DNA from: Anticarsia gemmatalis
Lineage: Eukaryota > Arthropoda > Insecta > Lepidoptera > Erebidae
Direction: 5' to 3'
DNA: 64,000 nt
Assembly (NCBI RefSeq): GCF_050436995.1
Contig: NC_134765.1
Location: forward strand, 4,491,501 to 4,555,500
In this document: piece after piece, positions 27,501 through 37,100 of the stretch
How the letters are laid out: every line of letters begins with the position of its first letter
Position numbering within the stretch: position 1 is the first letter of the stretch
Program-made: the position numbers and the translations under genes
Notes under the pieces: generated by a model
Told to the model about the DNA's origin: nothing
Seen by the model: the letters and a program-made list of their open reading frames with translations, nothing else
Database searches by the model: none

Positions 27501-29586
27501 TATTTTATTAACCAAATTCTTCAATACTTTTTGTTTAACGTATTAACATATTTCCGGTTCCTTAATTATACGCGATAATTTTATACTGATAATTAATAGT
27601 ATTTTCAAGGTAACGGGCCAATCTGTAGGTAAAATTCACAAAATACCAATGTACCCAGACCAACGAAATTAATGAAAAATCATTTTTTTTTACAAAATCG
27701 CAATACTTATGCACAATGCACATTCCTTCTTAATTCATTAAATGAAATAATATTATTATGCTTAATATAAAAAAAAAGCATTTCTGGTTTAAATTTTACA
27801 GCCCAGTAATTTTACAGATCCTTTAGCCTTTTAATTTTGAAAAGACCTTCCACATCTTCCGTATCTGTCTTGTCACGTTAGAATCTATATAGGAACCTTA
27901 CCTTATTTCCTAAAGTTATCTTTAAACTTAGATATATTTCGTCCTTACTTTGTCTCAAAGATAGAAAGATATCTACAACAAAATCTCTAATTTCACAAGC
28001 ATCACTAAAGGTTAACAACATTGTCAGAAGAGAGCACATGTCTCCGATATCAATTTCACGCAGATATCTCGTGCCAGTTATTGAATAATATTGATAGACA
28101 ATATCATAGGATTTTCCACAAAATGCTTTAAAACTTAAATATAGACGAGACGGTGTTTCTGACGGTTTTGTCAATCTATGAGATAGTGGTATTATGAGGG
28201 CAATGTAGATAAAGTTTGTATTCTTACATAATGGACGACAAACTGTCTGAGTGTCTGAGAGATTCACTCATAAGCAAAACATTTAAGGGCAAATAGCAAC
28301 AGATAACGGCGGCGTAACATTTGTATAGTTACTAGTACCTATCTCAAAATTTACTTTATATAGGTAGGTACTCTTTTGTGTAACAGAATGGTAATTTACG
28401 AAAATGTTGTTCTCGTCTTTGCCTATCCCAATGGGAAGGCGTGATTTTATGAATGTATAAATTTGTTCGATACAAAAGTTCGGTTCATCATTTGTATGAT
28501 ACTGTAACAATAGTAATTTCATTAAAATAATAACGTTTTTTTATATTTCTAAATAAAACCAGACGAGTGCTTATCAATGCTTGCACAATTCCGACTGTAC
28601 AATTGTGTCAGTATTATTTCCTGCGTCTTTTGTTCTTTCATGTGATTAACAAAGCAATATTTTATATTAAACAGTCCATTTACTTTAATAAGATTACTAG
28701 TTACTCATCTTTGACTTTATCGGGTAGAGACCCTCCTACCAGGTTCTTTACTGCTAAGATTGATGTAAGAATATTTTAACCACCAGATGCTTAACTTTTA
28801 AATAGACTCCTTTAGGCATTTTAGGTTAATATTTAGCATATTATTTAGTTTTAAAGTTAATTCTTTATAAAATAAAGTTCATCTTTAACTATGCTTTGTA
28901 AAATAGTAGTATCTAATTATTATTTGATTAGATATTAGAAGTACGTTAAAAGTAAAACAATGAAGTCACTGTTTTGATAGGAACAATAGGTCTCAAGAGT
29001 ATCTCTAACTTCATCCCACGTCCATTATTGTATAACGATAACAAACGACTCAAATATACTTTCATTGTTACAGGGAATCACGTGGGGCAAGGCGTTTTTG
29101 ATCTCAGCAGAAAATAATGCGGCCCTTCCATACCTCTCGAATCGAGAGTGCCAATTGGGCGGCTACAGAACCTGCGTAGTAAACTTCCACCCCCGTCCGT
29201 TCTACACTTCGTCGACCAGTTCCACTACCGAAAAAAAGGACGCCTTACTTTATATTGCTGTACCAGAAAACCGACATTGGTTAGGCGCAGCACCCTTACC
29301 CGATATCGCTAAACAAATCCTCGAATGCCAGGGCTCCTCTGGCTACAACGTAGAATACCTCCTAAGACTAGCAGACTTCATGAGGGAAGAAATCCCCGAA
29401 GCGTTAGACGAGCACCTATTTTCGCTGGAAAGATTAGTTAGGAAGTTTGCAAGCGACATGAAGATTTGCTTGAAGAGCTTGATGGGTGAGGAGGAAGAAG
29501 AAAAGGCTGAAGTGAAAGCGGTTGTGCCTAGCTACCAGTTCGCGTCGAGAGTTCCTGAGAAGAAACTGCGTTGCGTCAACATGTGA
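12367..29586 (+). CDS. ChaC: glutathione-specific gamma-glutamylcyclotransferase (ChaC family)
   Basis: Cytosolic enzyme cleaving the gamma-glutamyl bond of glutathione to 5-oxoproline and Cys-Gly, part of glutathione turnover. Three exons, 12367-12552, 18570-18605 and 29074-29586, join in phase 0 to 244 residues. The glycine-rich substrate loop VFGYGSLCWNPGF lies at about residues 20-32, and GRVATLVED in the mini-exon. The catalytic glutamate should be E99 in YLSNRECQLGGYRT, equal to the REKGGYRT motif of ChaC2. LGAAPLPDIAKQI and DEHLFSLERLVRK complete the fold. ChaC2 proteins are usually near 180 residues; the surplus is a short N-terminal lead and a charged, Glu/Lys-rich C-terminal tail. 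The 10.5-kb second intron is unusual for so small a gene. Confidence 0.93.
12553..18569 (+). other. ChaC intron 1
   Basis: About 6.0 kb, AT-rich. A degenerate SINE-like patch lies near 18100-18180. A GC-rich spot (gatcggcgcgtgcgcagtta) lies near 17589. The open frames at 14675-14994 and 16604-16938 lack homology-like features and were not called. Confidence 0.6.
18570..18605 (+). CDS. ChaC: ChaC exon 2 (36-nt mini-exon)
   Basis: Twelve codons, PGRVATLVEDKE, between acceptor ttgttacag and donor gtgagt, about 6 kb from exon 1. The peptide equals the PGRVVTLVED segment of ChaC2, which confirms it despite its size. Confidence 0.9.
19405..19564. repeat. two-copy direct repeat, spacing 95 bp
   Basis: Two near-identical 65-bp blocks (19405-19469 and 19500-19564) share gaagcaccttaaaaagaaat and cacgaattttccgta, with a few substitutions. 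Local tandem duplication; function unknown. Confidence 0.7.
23642..23709 (+). pseudogene. orphan exon-like segment in ChaC intron 2
   Basis: A 68-nt open stretch between acceptor tctgtacag and donor gtaaaa with coding-like codon use (LLPKVDLEYFKVQIQNGQFK), unlike the AT-rich surroundings. Its length is not a multiple of three, so it cannot be a ChaC cassette exon. It could be a fragment of another gene, a nested gene or a retrocopy piece. Protein not recognised. Confidence 0.3.
23830..24150 (-). CDS. unrecognised 106-residue ORF
   Basis: Runs MTTTVNLSSKRQKG to FWFKME. Serine-rich N-terminal half, no signal peptide or clear domain. It lies beside the orphan exon-like segment and runs into hairpin 24144-24175 at its start. 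Composition is less AT-rich than the neighbourhood. It may be a decayed element or chance; not assigned to any family. Confidence 0.2.
   Translation of the reverse strand: MTTTVNLSSKRQKGMLSSESSLSNGCIITKTIPASECNLLASSASNSDSNFLDQLQSVHRPGSCLITWFTPHSIRKSPDVIFTSQNPFVCFRTMNCVNVYFWFKME
24144..24249. repeat. two adjacent strong hairpins
   Basis: Hairpin 1: arms ttgtcac (24144-24150) and gtgacaa (24169-24175), with an inner gggac/gtccc stem. Hairpin 2: 18-bp arms 24183-24200 and 24232-24249 with one mismatch, then an inner nine-bp stem aggattgaa/ttcaatcct around loop tgtc, and a 9-nt bulge on the 3' side. Could be a structured RNA or an element end. Confidence 0.6.
27878..28267 (-). CDS. unrecognised 129-residue ORF
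   Basis: Longest minus-strand frame of ChaC intron 2, MNLSDTQTVCRPLCK to VRFLYRF. A second minus ORF (28283-28522) ends just upstream of it. No recognisable domain. Codon use is not clearly coding. Could be the remnant of a mobile-element protein or chance. Confidence 0.18.
   Translation of the reverse strand: MNLSDTQTVCRPLCKNTNFIYIALIIPLSHRLTKPSETPSRLYLSFKAFCGKSYDIVYQYYSITGTRYLREIDIGDMCSLLTMLLTFSDACEIRDFVVDIFLSLRQSKDEIYLSLKITLGNKVRFLYRF
28410..28460. repeat. short retroelement tail, copy 1
   Basis: Shares the pattern tctttgcct..cccaatggga..aggcgtgattttatgaatgta with 55250-55310. I know this module as a widespread 3' sequence of lepidopteran retroelements. Only the tail is present. Confidence 0.5.
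29074..29586 (+). CDS. ChaC: ChaC exon 3
   Basis: Acceptor ttgttacag, then GITWGKAFLIS, through the catalytic NRE motif to VNM and TGA at 29584. Contains most of the fold. Polyadenylation may use AATAAA near 29875. Confidence 0.93.
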   Translation, partial: GITWGKAFLISAENNAALPYLSNRECQLGGYRTCVVNFHPRPFYTSSTSSTTEKKDALLYIAVPENRHWLGAAPLPDIAKQILECQGSSGYNVEYLLRLADFMREEIPEALDEHLFSLERLVRKFASDMKICLKSLMGEEEEEKAEVKAVVPSYQFASRVPEKKLRCVNM

Positions 29587-31330
29587 TACGGTCTTCGTTG
29601 AGCAACATGGACCAAGTCTGGGTAGCTGTCGTAGCTGAGACGAATAGTTGTGATCATTTTACAAAAATCGTGCTTTTATAAATTTCTCGGCCTAATTTCA
29701 AGTTCACTGTACAATATAGAATAAAGGACATTTAAGTGCAACTGACTAAAATAAGTGTGACCAATGTGAAGTGACTAAATCGTCATGACTATTTGTCTTT
29801 CTGACGCCTGAATTCGGGTATTAGATAGTAAACTTGACATTAACATGTGATATACCAAAAAAGTTTTCGTAAAAATAAAGTGTAAACAATATAGTATTAA
29901 ATAAAATGAATTAGCTACTTACGATTGTCTTCAATTTGCAATTTAAATATTTATTGTGAACGAGTAAACGCATTAATTAAAATTATTTTTGGGAAGTGAC
30001 TTTGCAATTTAAAATTTATTTTTTCGAAAACTGCTTATGTTTAAGTTCCGCGGTAGTTTGGAATAGATGGCCGTTATTTTAATAACCCTGTATGTTATTG
30101 TTATTGGATAATGTATGACAATGGCCGCTTTGGGTAAAACGGTTTCTGTTATGATTGTGGACAGAGTCATAACATAAGTGCGTATGTCCTACGAATATAA
30201 TGTGCCCATCGAATGTTCTAGAAAATCAATCTGGTACTTCAAATCAATGTTTTGTATAAATTGCGCGTGAAATTGTAGGTATTTTGATATGTTAAACAGA
30301 TCGATACTTACATATGGTAATTTTACTTACCTATGTTAGCTAGACGAAAAATGTTGGCTTTGATTTAATTGATTGTTCGTTGTTATTCTATTCGGCGGTA
30401 AAACCAGCCAAAATGTAGGTAATATCAATGTATATTTTGTTGACAAACTACCAATTTTAAATTGTAGTGAGGACGATAGAATTTTTTATATAAAATTATG
30501 AAATTGCTTCAAATTTTAGTTTAGGCAGCGCTTATCTGAATTGGCAATTATTAACAGATACATGTAGGCAGAAAATGTTTATAATAATGAAAATAAAATA
30601 ATCTACGTAGGTCATTTCAAATGTACGCACAAATGATAAAGCCAAATAATTATTTAATAAATAAGTATTACACTATGAATCTAGTTTCATTAAGTTTATT
30701 TTGTGATTATTTTAAACTAATTTAAGTGAAAAATGTTAAACATCAAAATTTTATTTTATGTTACGTTTTTGGTTTAGGATTTTTTTTAACACCAACGTTT
30801 AATTTTCGCTAGAATCCGAAGACTTGTGATAAGTAAATACTTTTAATGTTTGTAAGACAATTGTAAATGTAAATTAAATGAAATGTATGCGAATGTTGTT
30901 TTAGCATAACTTTTATAATGAAATTTGTATATTATTGTAATTTGTAAGGCGATGCCATAATGTACTGACAAAAATTAAGCTATGACTATGAAATTAATCA
31001 TTTATTACATATTTGTGAAACTATCTCTGAGTTTTATTATACATTATTTATCCCAAAACAATATTATGAAATCCAATCGCACTACCTATCCGAGTTTAGA
31101 TGAACATTAAAAGACAGCCAGTGTTAGAAACTAAATAATTCATGAACGATTAAGCAAGTACTTAGGAACAACATAAGATTTTGAAAAAGTGCTTATAATT
31201 CAGATTAAATATTGTTTTTTTGGCAAAAGTTCTTACAGAAGAATTATTTATTACAATACAAATCCAGGCTGTTTCTATTCAAACACTGGTGTTATTGTAG
31301 CGAAGCACGTATTCAGCGCAGAAACTTAAT

Positions 31331-31436
31331 TTACTAACGATACACTGCACGCCATCTATCCTTCGTACAAAAAAGCCCTCACAGTGGCTATTTTAAATTA
31401 GTACTATAAAATTTGTATAGATGGCGTTAGTAAACA
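31331..31436. repeat. imperfect inverted repeat (MITE-like)
   Basis: ttactaacg..gccatctat on the left, with an 11-nt interruption, pairs with atagatggcgttagtaa on the right. Span about 106 bp. Probably a small MITE remnant. Confidence 0.4.
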
Positions 31437-33202
31437 CATATTAGTACAAAGTAATTTTAAAAGATGGCGTCGTTCAATAGACTTTATAAAAACTAAATAG
31501 TTCTTATTATTACTTAGTTTTGAAGCTAAATGTGCTCTTCTATATACTGTACTGTTAAACTATAAACTGACAAGCAATGGTATATAGAGGTAGGTAAATG
31601 AAAACTGTCAAGTACATTGCATTATAAATCTTTATTTTAATATGCCTCATACAATTTCATTTCGACTCACATAATCCATCAAATATACATACAAGGAGTG
31701 CCAAAATACAAAATATTTTCTACTTTAATTATTGTTTTATTTAAGGCACAATGTCCATGCACAACACGGATGTAGAATAGGTACCTACATTTATTTTAGA
31801 TATAATATAAATTTTAATAAAAAATCATGACTTTGATTAACATTTTTTGACAAAAAAATATCTTACTTTAATAATATGCTCATTAGATAAAATGAGTAGA
31901 AAACACCTAACTAATATTTACATAATAATCTCATAATAATTTCTTTTCAATCGATTACACATTTTATTATGATAATAACATAATTAATTAAGTACTTCAA
32001 AGATTTGGTGGAGAAATGCATTATCTATAAAACTATAAAAGTCTGAATAGGAAATTCCCATATTTCGGGGACTCAAGGGGAATAATAATATGCAGGACTT
32101 AGCGCCGAATACTGAAACATCACTAACTAACTAAAAACTAATTAGCGCCTCTAGCGTATTCCATAAGAACTATTCTGTTTGTCAGATAATTTAGAATGCC
32201 TTGCGCTACTATATAATGTCGCGCTATAGGTTTTTAGTATAACCTACATTAAAATTTAGTGAACTTCAGTACTCGGTCGTTAGGTTAACTACAATAAATT
32301 GGTATTGTAAAGTATTCTGTCAAAATTACCTAAAATGTAACAGCCATATTATTTGTAGTATATTCTAGAACACTTATAATAAAAATACAAAATAAAATAA
32401 TAATAGCTACCTCTTAATTCAGAGACTAGACACTAAAATACTTTAATACTCAAATATCATGTCATGTGTAACATTTATTTTGTAAAAATGCTCTAAAACT
32501 TCACAATAATATCTTATAATACAATAAAAAACACAAACTTTGGTACTAAGTTATATATTTACACTTATTTATTTACACAAAATTATGCAATACTTTGTTT
32601 CGCATGTAAAAACTATGAATAAATATAATTTATAAAATTATGGACACGAATAATAGAGACCATTTCTTATAGTCAAAGTTAAGGAGTCTACAAAGCAAAG
32701 TCGCCAACGCGCCGACACTTAGATATGTCAGCAACTTTATTCCTGAGTCTCCAAGTCGCCGACATAACCTTTTAAATTAATAAAGAATCGCCAACATTCA
32801 GTCGTTGTCGGTGTGTAGTCTCCCTTAGCGACATTGGTAGAGTGTTTTTGGTTATTTTTTCGTAGCCACTTAGTCAGAGCTACTACCATTACATAAAGAG
32901 GATGGAATTTAAGAGAAATAGTAATATTTCCCTTTGCACATATTATGAGTCTGTAATGTCACTTTTGCCATGTCACACATTGTCGTGCCTTCAATTTACT
33001 AGTAATTACTATACATCGGTTGTAATATCTACCTATGTTTATTTTATGATAAAATAAAACGCATTCTTCTTGGTGGGTTCAATATTAAGCTCACATTGTC
33101 AGTAGCAAGTAAAAAACACCTTCTAAATGTCTATTATACATTAAAGGATTTCTTGTTTCTTAACGGCCTAAGGTCTTCCTGCACTTGTATTTCTATTTAA
33201 CT

Positions 33203-33480
33203 GCACGTTTGGCGCAGTGGTTTAAGTGGTCACCTCGCCGCAACACCCGTAGCGCCGCGTGTGGTGGGTTCGAATCCCACCCAGGACAAATCTTTGTGTG
33301 ATGAGCACGAGTATTTGTTCTGAGCCTGGATGTCAATTTATCTATATAAGTATGTATTTAGAAGTATATAAGTATGTTTATCAGTTATTTGGTTACCATA
33401 GTACAAGCTCTGCTTAGTTTGGAATCAAATGACCGTGTGTGAGTTGTCCAATGATATTTATTTATTATTATTTATTATTA
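33203..33480 (+). mobile_element. tRNA-derived SINE
   Basis: Polymerase III promoter boxes are visible: A-box-like ggcgcagtggtttaagtgg (33211-33229) and B-box ggttcgaatcc (33267-33277). A body with 'ctatataagtatgtattta' follows, and the tail is made of TTATTA repeats. Typical lepidopteran SINE organisation. The tail ends at about 33480. Confidence 0.8.
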
Positions 33481-33689
33481 GCGGAGAAAACCAGGCGTCA
33501 CAGGTCCTAGTTTGTTGCTGTGTTTATCGTAAGAAACATCGTTCAAAAGGTTGTTTTTGATGAAAGTAACACAACAGATTGGTATAGAATAGCTGAGACT
33601 ACCATCAAGTTACCTCTCGTATCCTAACTTTTCAGACTTACTGTCCACCATTTGGATTCTGAAAGCAGTCTTCCATTTTTTACCACGGC

Positions 33690-33815
33690 TGTTGCGGACA
33701 TTCGTATCCGCAGTCGCAAACGCGGATCCGCAAAGATTTCGCGAATGTTGTGAATAAAAAGTCCGCATCGGCATCCGCATTCGCAAATTTCTAAAAATCA
33801 GCATTCGCATCTACC
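33690..33815. repeat. degenerate ATTCGCATCCGC-type repeat patch
   Basis: Repeated words such as catccgcattcgc, gtatccgcag and cgcggatccgc occur in both orientations in an otherwise AT-rich region. Resembles a known lepidopteran simple-repeat-like transposon segment; unnamed here. Confidence 0.45.
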
Positions 33816-33910
33816 CTAATTTATACCTCATAAAAGGCCTCACTATCAGCACTTATAAAGTTCAAGAGTTTAATTTCTCACTGGTGTTCAACATCTTCAC
33901 TGTTCAAGTC

Positions 33911-34115
33911 TTATTTGATAAAGGGAAAGTCACTATCACTTTCATCACCAGAGCCGTCGTAGCTGGAAGGCGGCGTGTCTAGCTGAGGCAGGCCGAGGTC
34001 CAAGTACTCCTGGTTGGCCGTCACGGTGAGGATTTTGTCCAGGTCCTCCACTAGTTCCGTGAAGGAAGGCCTGTCACCCGGGGAGAATGACCAGCACTCG
34101 CGCATAAGCATGTAT
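33911..34115 (-). CDS. FGFR: FGFR terminal coding exon
   Basis: Encodes YMLMRECWSFSPGDRPSFTE and LVEDLDKILTV, then an acidic tail ending DSDFPFIK and TAA at 33911-33913. The short C-terminal tail is of FGFR type. Confidence 0.95.
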
Positions 34116-37100
34116 CTGAAATTGATGTATGTAAGTTAATTTATTTGTTAAAAAATATAAATATCTTTAATGGAAGGACCTTTTGCGTATCCAAAGTATT
34201 TTTAAAAGAAAGTTACATTGATTTAAAAGCGAAATCAGACAAATTACACATTCGATTACTCTCCAAATATTTTTTCCTGCTTTCAAAGTAATCAGGTTAC
34301 TTTCCTTGATTACGTTACCAACATTTCTGGGTCACCAACATTTACGTTAATAGAAAGTGAGACGATCACGAAAATCCCTTCTCGTACATTCATCGAAGGC
34401 TTATTTACATAGTTTACATTATTAGAGAGATAAAAGCTTACATTTCAAGACTACAGCACGGCGGCTTCTCCATTCGATGTCCAGCGCTGAGGTGCTGGTA
34501 CATGTACTGTCCCGGCACGGTGGGGTACGGCGTGCCGCCCAGGGTCATGATCTCCCACAGGAGGACCCCGAAGGACCAGCTGCAAGTTGAAATATTTAGG
34601 ATTAAGACTAAATAATAATGAAAGATCTCGAAAAATGCTACATTTTAATCTTGTCTCATATCAATAAAAAATGAGAAAGTGGTGTATCGGATTTAATGCA
34701 AACAATTTTTGTTTACGGCAGCTAAATAGGGTAGTGGTGGCTTCTTTTTAAAGTTAACTCTTATGTTTGGTCGTTTTCTTATCTTCTACTCTTGATAAGC
34801 TGCCTACCTACAATAATCATCCCTAAAGATAAATAATAAAAGAAGAACAGAGAGAGCAATTAAAGAAATAAACTTGGTCTACTCACACATCAGTCTGTGT
34901 AGTGAACACTTTGTGATAAAGTGACTCTGGTGCCATCCACCGTACTGGTAGCCTGCCCTCTGTCTTCTTCCTGTAGTAGTCGTTACTGTGCACGTCCTTC
35001 GCTAAACCGAAGTCTGCAATCTTGAGGATACAGTCATCGGAGACGAGCACGTTGCGAGCAGCCAAGTCACGGTGAATGCACTGAAAAATAATCATCAACA
35101 AATTAAGCACAAGTTTTATTTGAAATGTTCACTATACAAGCAAATTGCAGTAAAGATAGGTACGTACTAAAATAAAGAGTTATTCAACTTGGGCACATTT
35201 TTTTTTGTATAATGTCTAAATCACAACACAAGTAATGATTTGGTTAAGATAACTTTTAGTAATTAATAGGCATTGGTCCCTGTCACTAGATATATAATAT
35301 TATGAATCTATGTTTGTCTTACCCGTCTTGACGCTAAATATTCCATTCCCCTAGCAACTTGATAGGAGAACGATACAAGATCCTTTTGAGTCAGCGTTTT
35401 CTTTTCTTTCAAATCTTCGGTCGGTGATTCGTATCTGAGAATAAGGTATTAATAAAGTTTATTATTCCATTTACACATTTTACACATTACAACTAATGCA
35501 ATGATTTACAGCAGACAGTGTTTTTCCTAACAGAACAACAACAATATAAAATGAAGACCAAGGAACCATTAATTCTCTTGGCCGATGTTCGGCTACGGTT
35601 ACTTTTATTGATACAACATAACAATCTAATTTAATTTAAATATAATTATATCAAAAGTCTTAAATTACCTATTCCCTGGCCGATGGTTTCTCAAGAACTC
35701 TCTCAAGTTGCCATTAGGCGCGTACTCCACAATAACATACAGCGGTCCATCCTGCGTGCAGCATCCTAGCAAGTTGATAATGTTCACGTGCTTGCCAATC
35801 ATCTTCATCATCTCCATCTCTGAGACTAGAGCCATCATTTCAGCGTCTGTGTGGCCCTCTGCAATTGGAAAATAAAAATTGCGTGAGGCCTATTATCGAG
35901 TTGCAGAGGAATTAGCAAAGCTTACTATGTAACTGCGAACTAAACCAACTAAAGTCACTTCCTATTCGATTTTTACCCACGTTAGGAAAAAAGTACTACA
36001 GGTATTATTCGTCCTCCACATAAAAGTAACCTTTTATGTGGAGAACGAAAAAAGATAGAATTCAAAACTATGAAATTTTGAATTGGTATCCACATCTGAA
36101 AATTCTCACGACTCATCTACTATAACCATGTAATGTACCTGTATTTGGCCAATTACTAAATCCTAATCACTACAATTAGGTAGAGTTATTTCTAGCAGAG
36201 AAATATTATCTTACCTTTCAACATCTTAACAGCAACAACAGACTGCATGCCCGGCTTCAATATTCCCACACACTCGGCCTTCACGACCTTGCCGAACTCT
36301 CCCTCTCCCAGCACCTTGCCTAGCGCCAGGGTTTCTCTCGGTACCTCCCAGTCGATGTCCATCGGCAGTTCGTATTCAGACATCATCATCGAATCGTTCG
36401 TGGTGTTCTGCACTTGTGATAGCTTTTGTTTTTCGATTTTTACTACTGGCATTAACTGTAGATGAAAAAAGATTGGGTTAGCTTATGATACAAACATATC
36501 TTAATATTTTATGAACTTGTAAAGTTATAAACAGACACGTATTAACTAACGTGACTCGTATTTCGCTATTTAGTAGGGAAAGTTAAGTTTTTTTGTTACC
36601 AGTAGCGGATATTATGACTCTGTGTTAAATACTGTTACCGATATCTTTAAAAAACTACTGAGAAGAAAACAAAATCTCGGTCTGCTCAAACTCGAAATTT
36701 CTCTTCGAGATTCGAAATCAGATAGTATGCATAATAAAACAGCAATTTTCAATTAACTGATCTAAATAGAGGATCACCTTACTACAGTCAATAGTAATAA
36801 AACAAAAGATAGTTCAATCAAATGTCTTATCCACTTACCAAAGCTTCACCCGTTGCATTCGGCGATCCATTAATCTGCGGCTTCTCAACCGTCACCTTCT
36901 TCGTCCAATGCGTCACTATCACCGCTCTCGCCGTCTCTATAGCCAGTTGCTTCTGTTCCTTCTCTCTCTTCAACTTCTTGCAGATCATGACTACTATGAT
37001 CGCTGCTACGAAGAACATGGCTCCAAGGACCACGGTCAGAATGTTGATTAACAGTGTGTGCTTCCCGTGGTCTGAGGCCTCTTGTACTGGTGGAGCTAAA

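Larger units (their letters stand above)
18606..29073 (+). other. ChaC intron 2
   Basis: About 10.5 kb. It contains a 95-bp-spaced direct repeat (19405-19564), an exon-like patch (23642-23709), a pair of strong hairpins (24144-24249), unexplained minus-strand ORFs (23830-24150, 27878-28522) and a short retroelement tail (28410-28460). The remainder is AT-rich without visible features. Confidence 0.6.
29587..33910. other. 3'-end interval between convergent ChaC and FGFR genes
   Basis: Holds the 3' UTRs of both convergent genes: AATAAA near 29875 on plus for ChaC, and several TTTATT signals on minus for FGFR. Also a SINE (33203-33480), an inverted-repeat patch (31331-31436) and a GC-rich stretch of ATTCGCATCCGC-like words (33690-33815). 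No exon-like ORF was seen. Confidence 0.6.

Noticed and set aside
33203..33290. tRNA gene candidate
   Set aside because: Has A and B boxes but no acceptor stem or cloverleaf; continues into a SINE body and tail.
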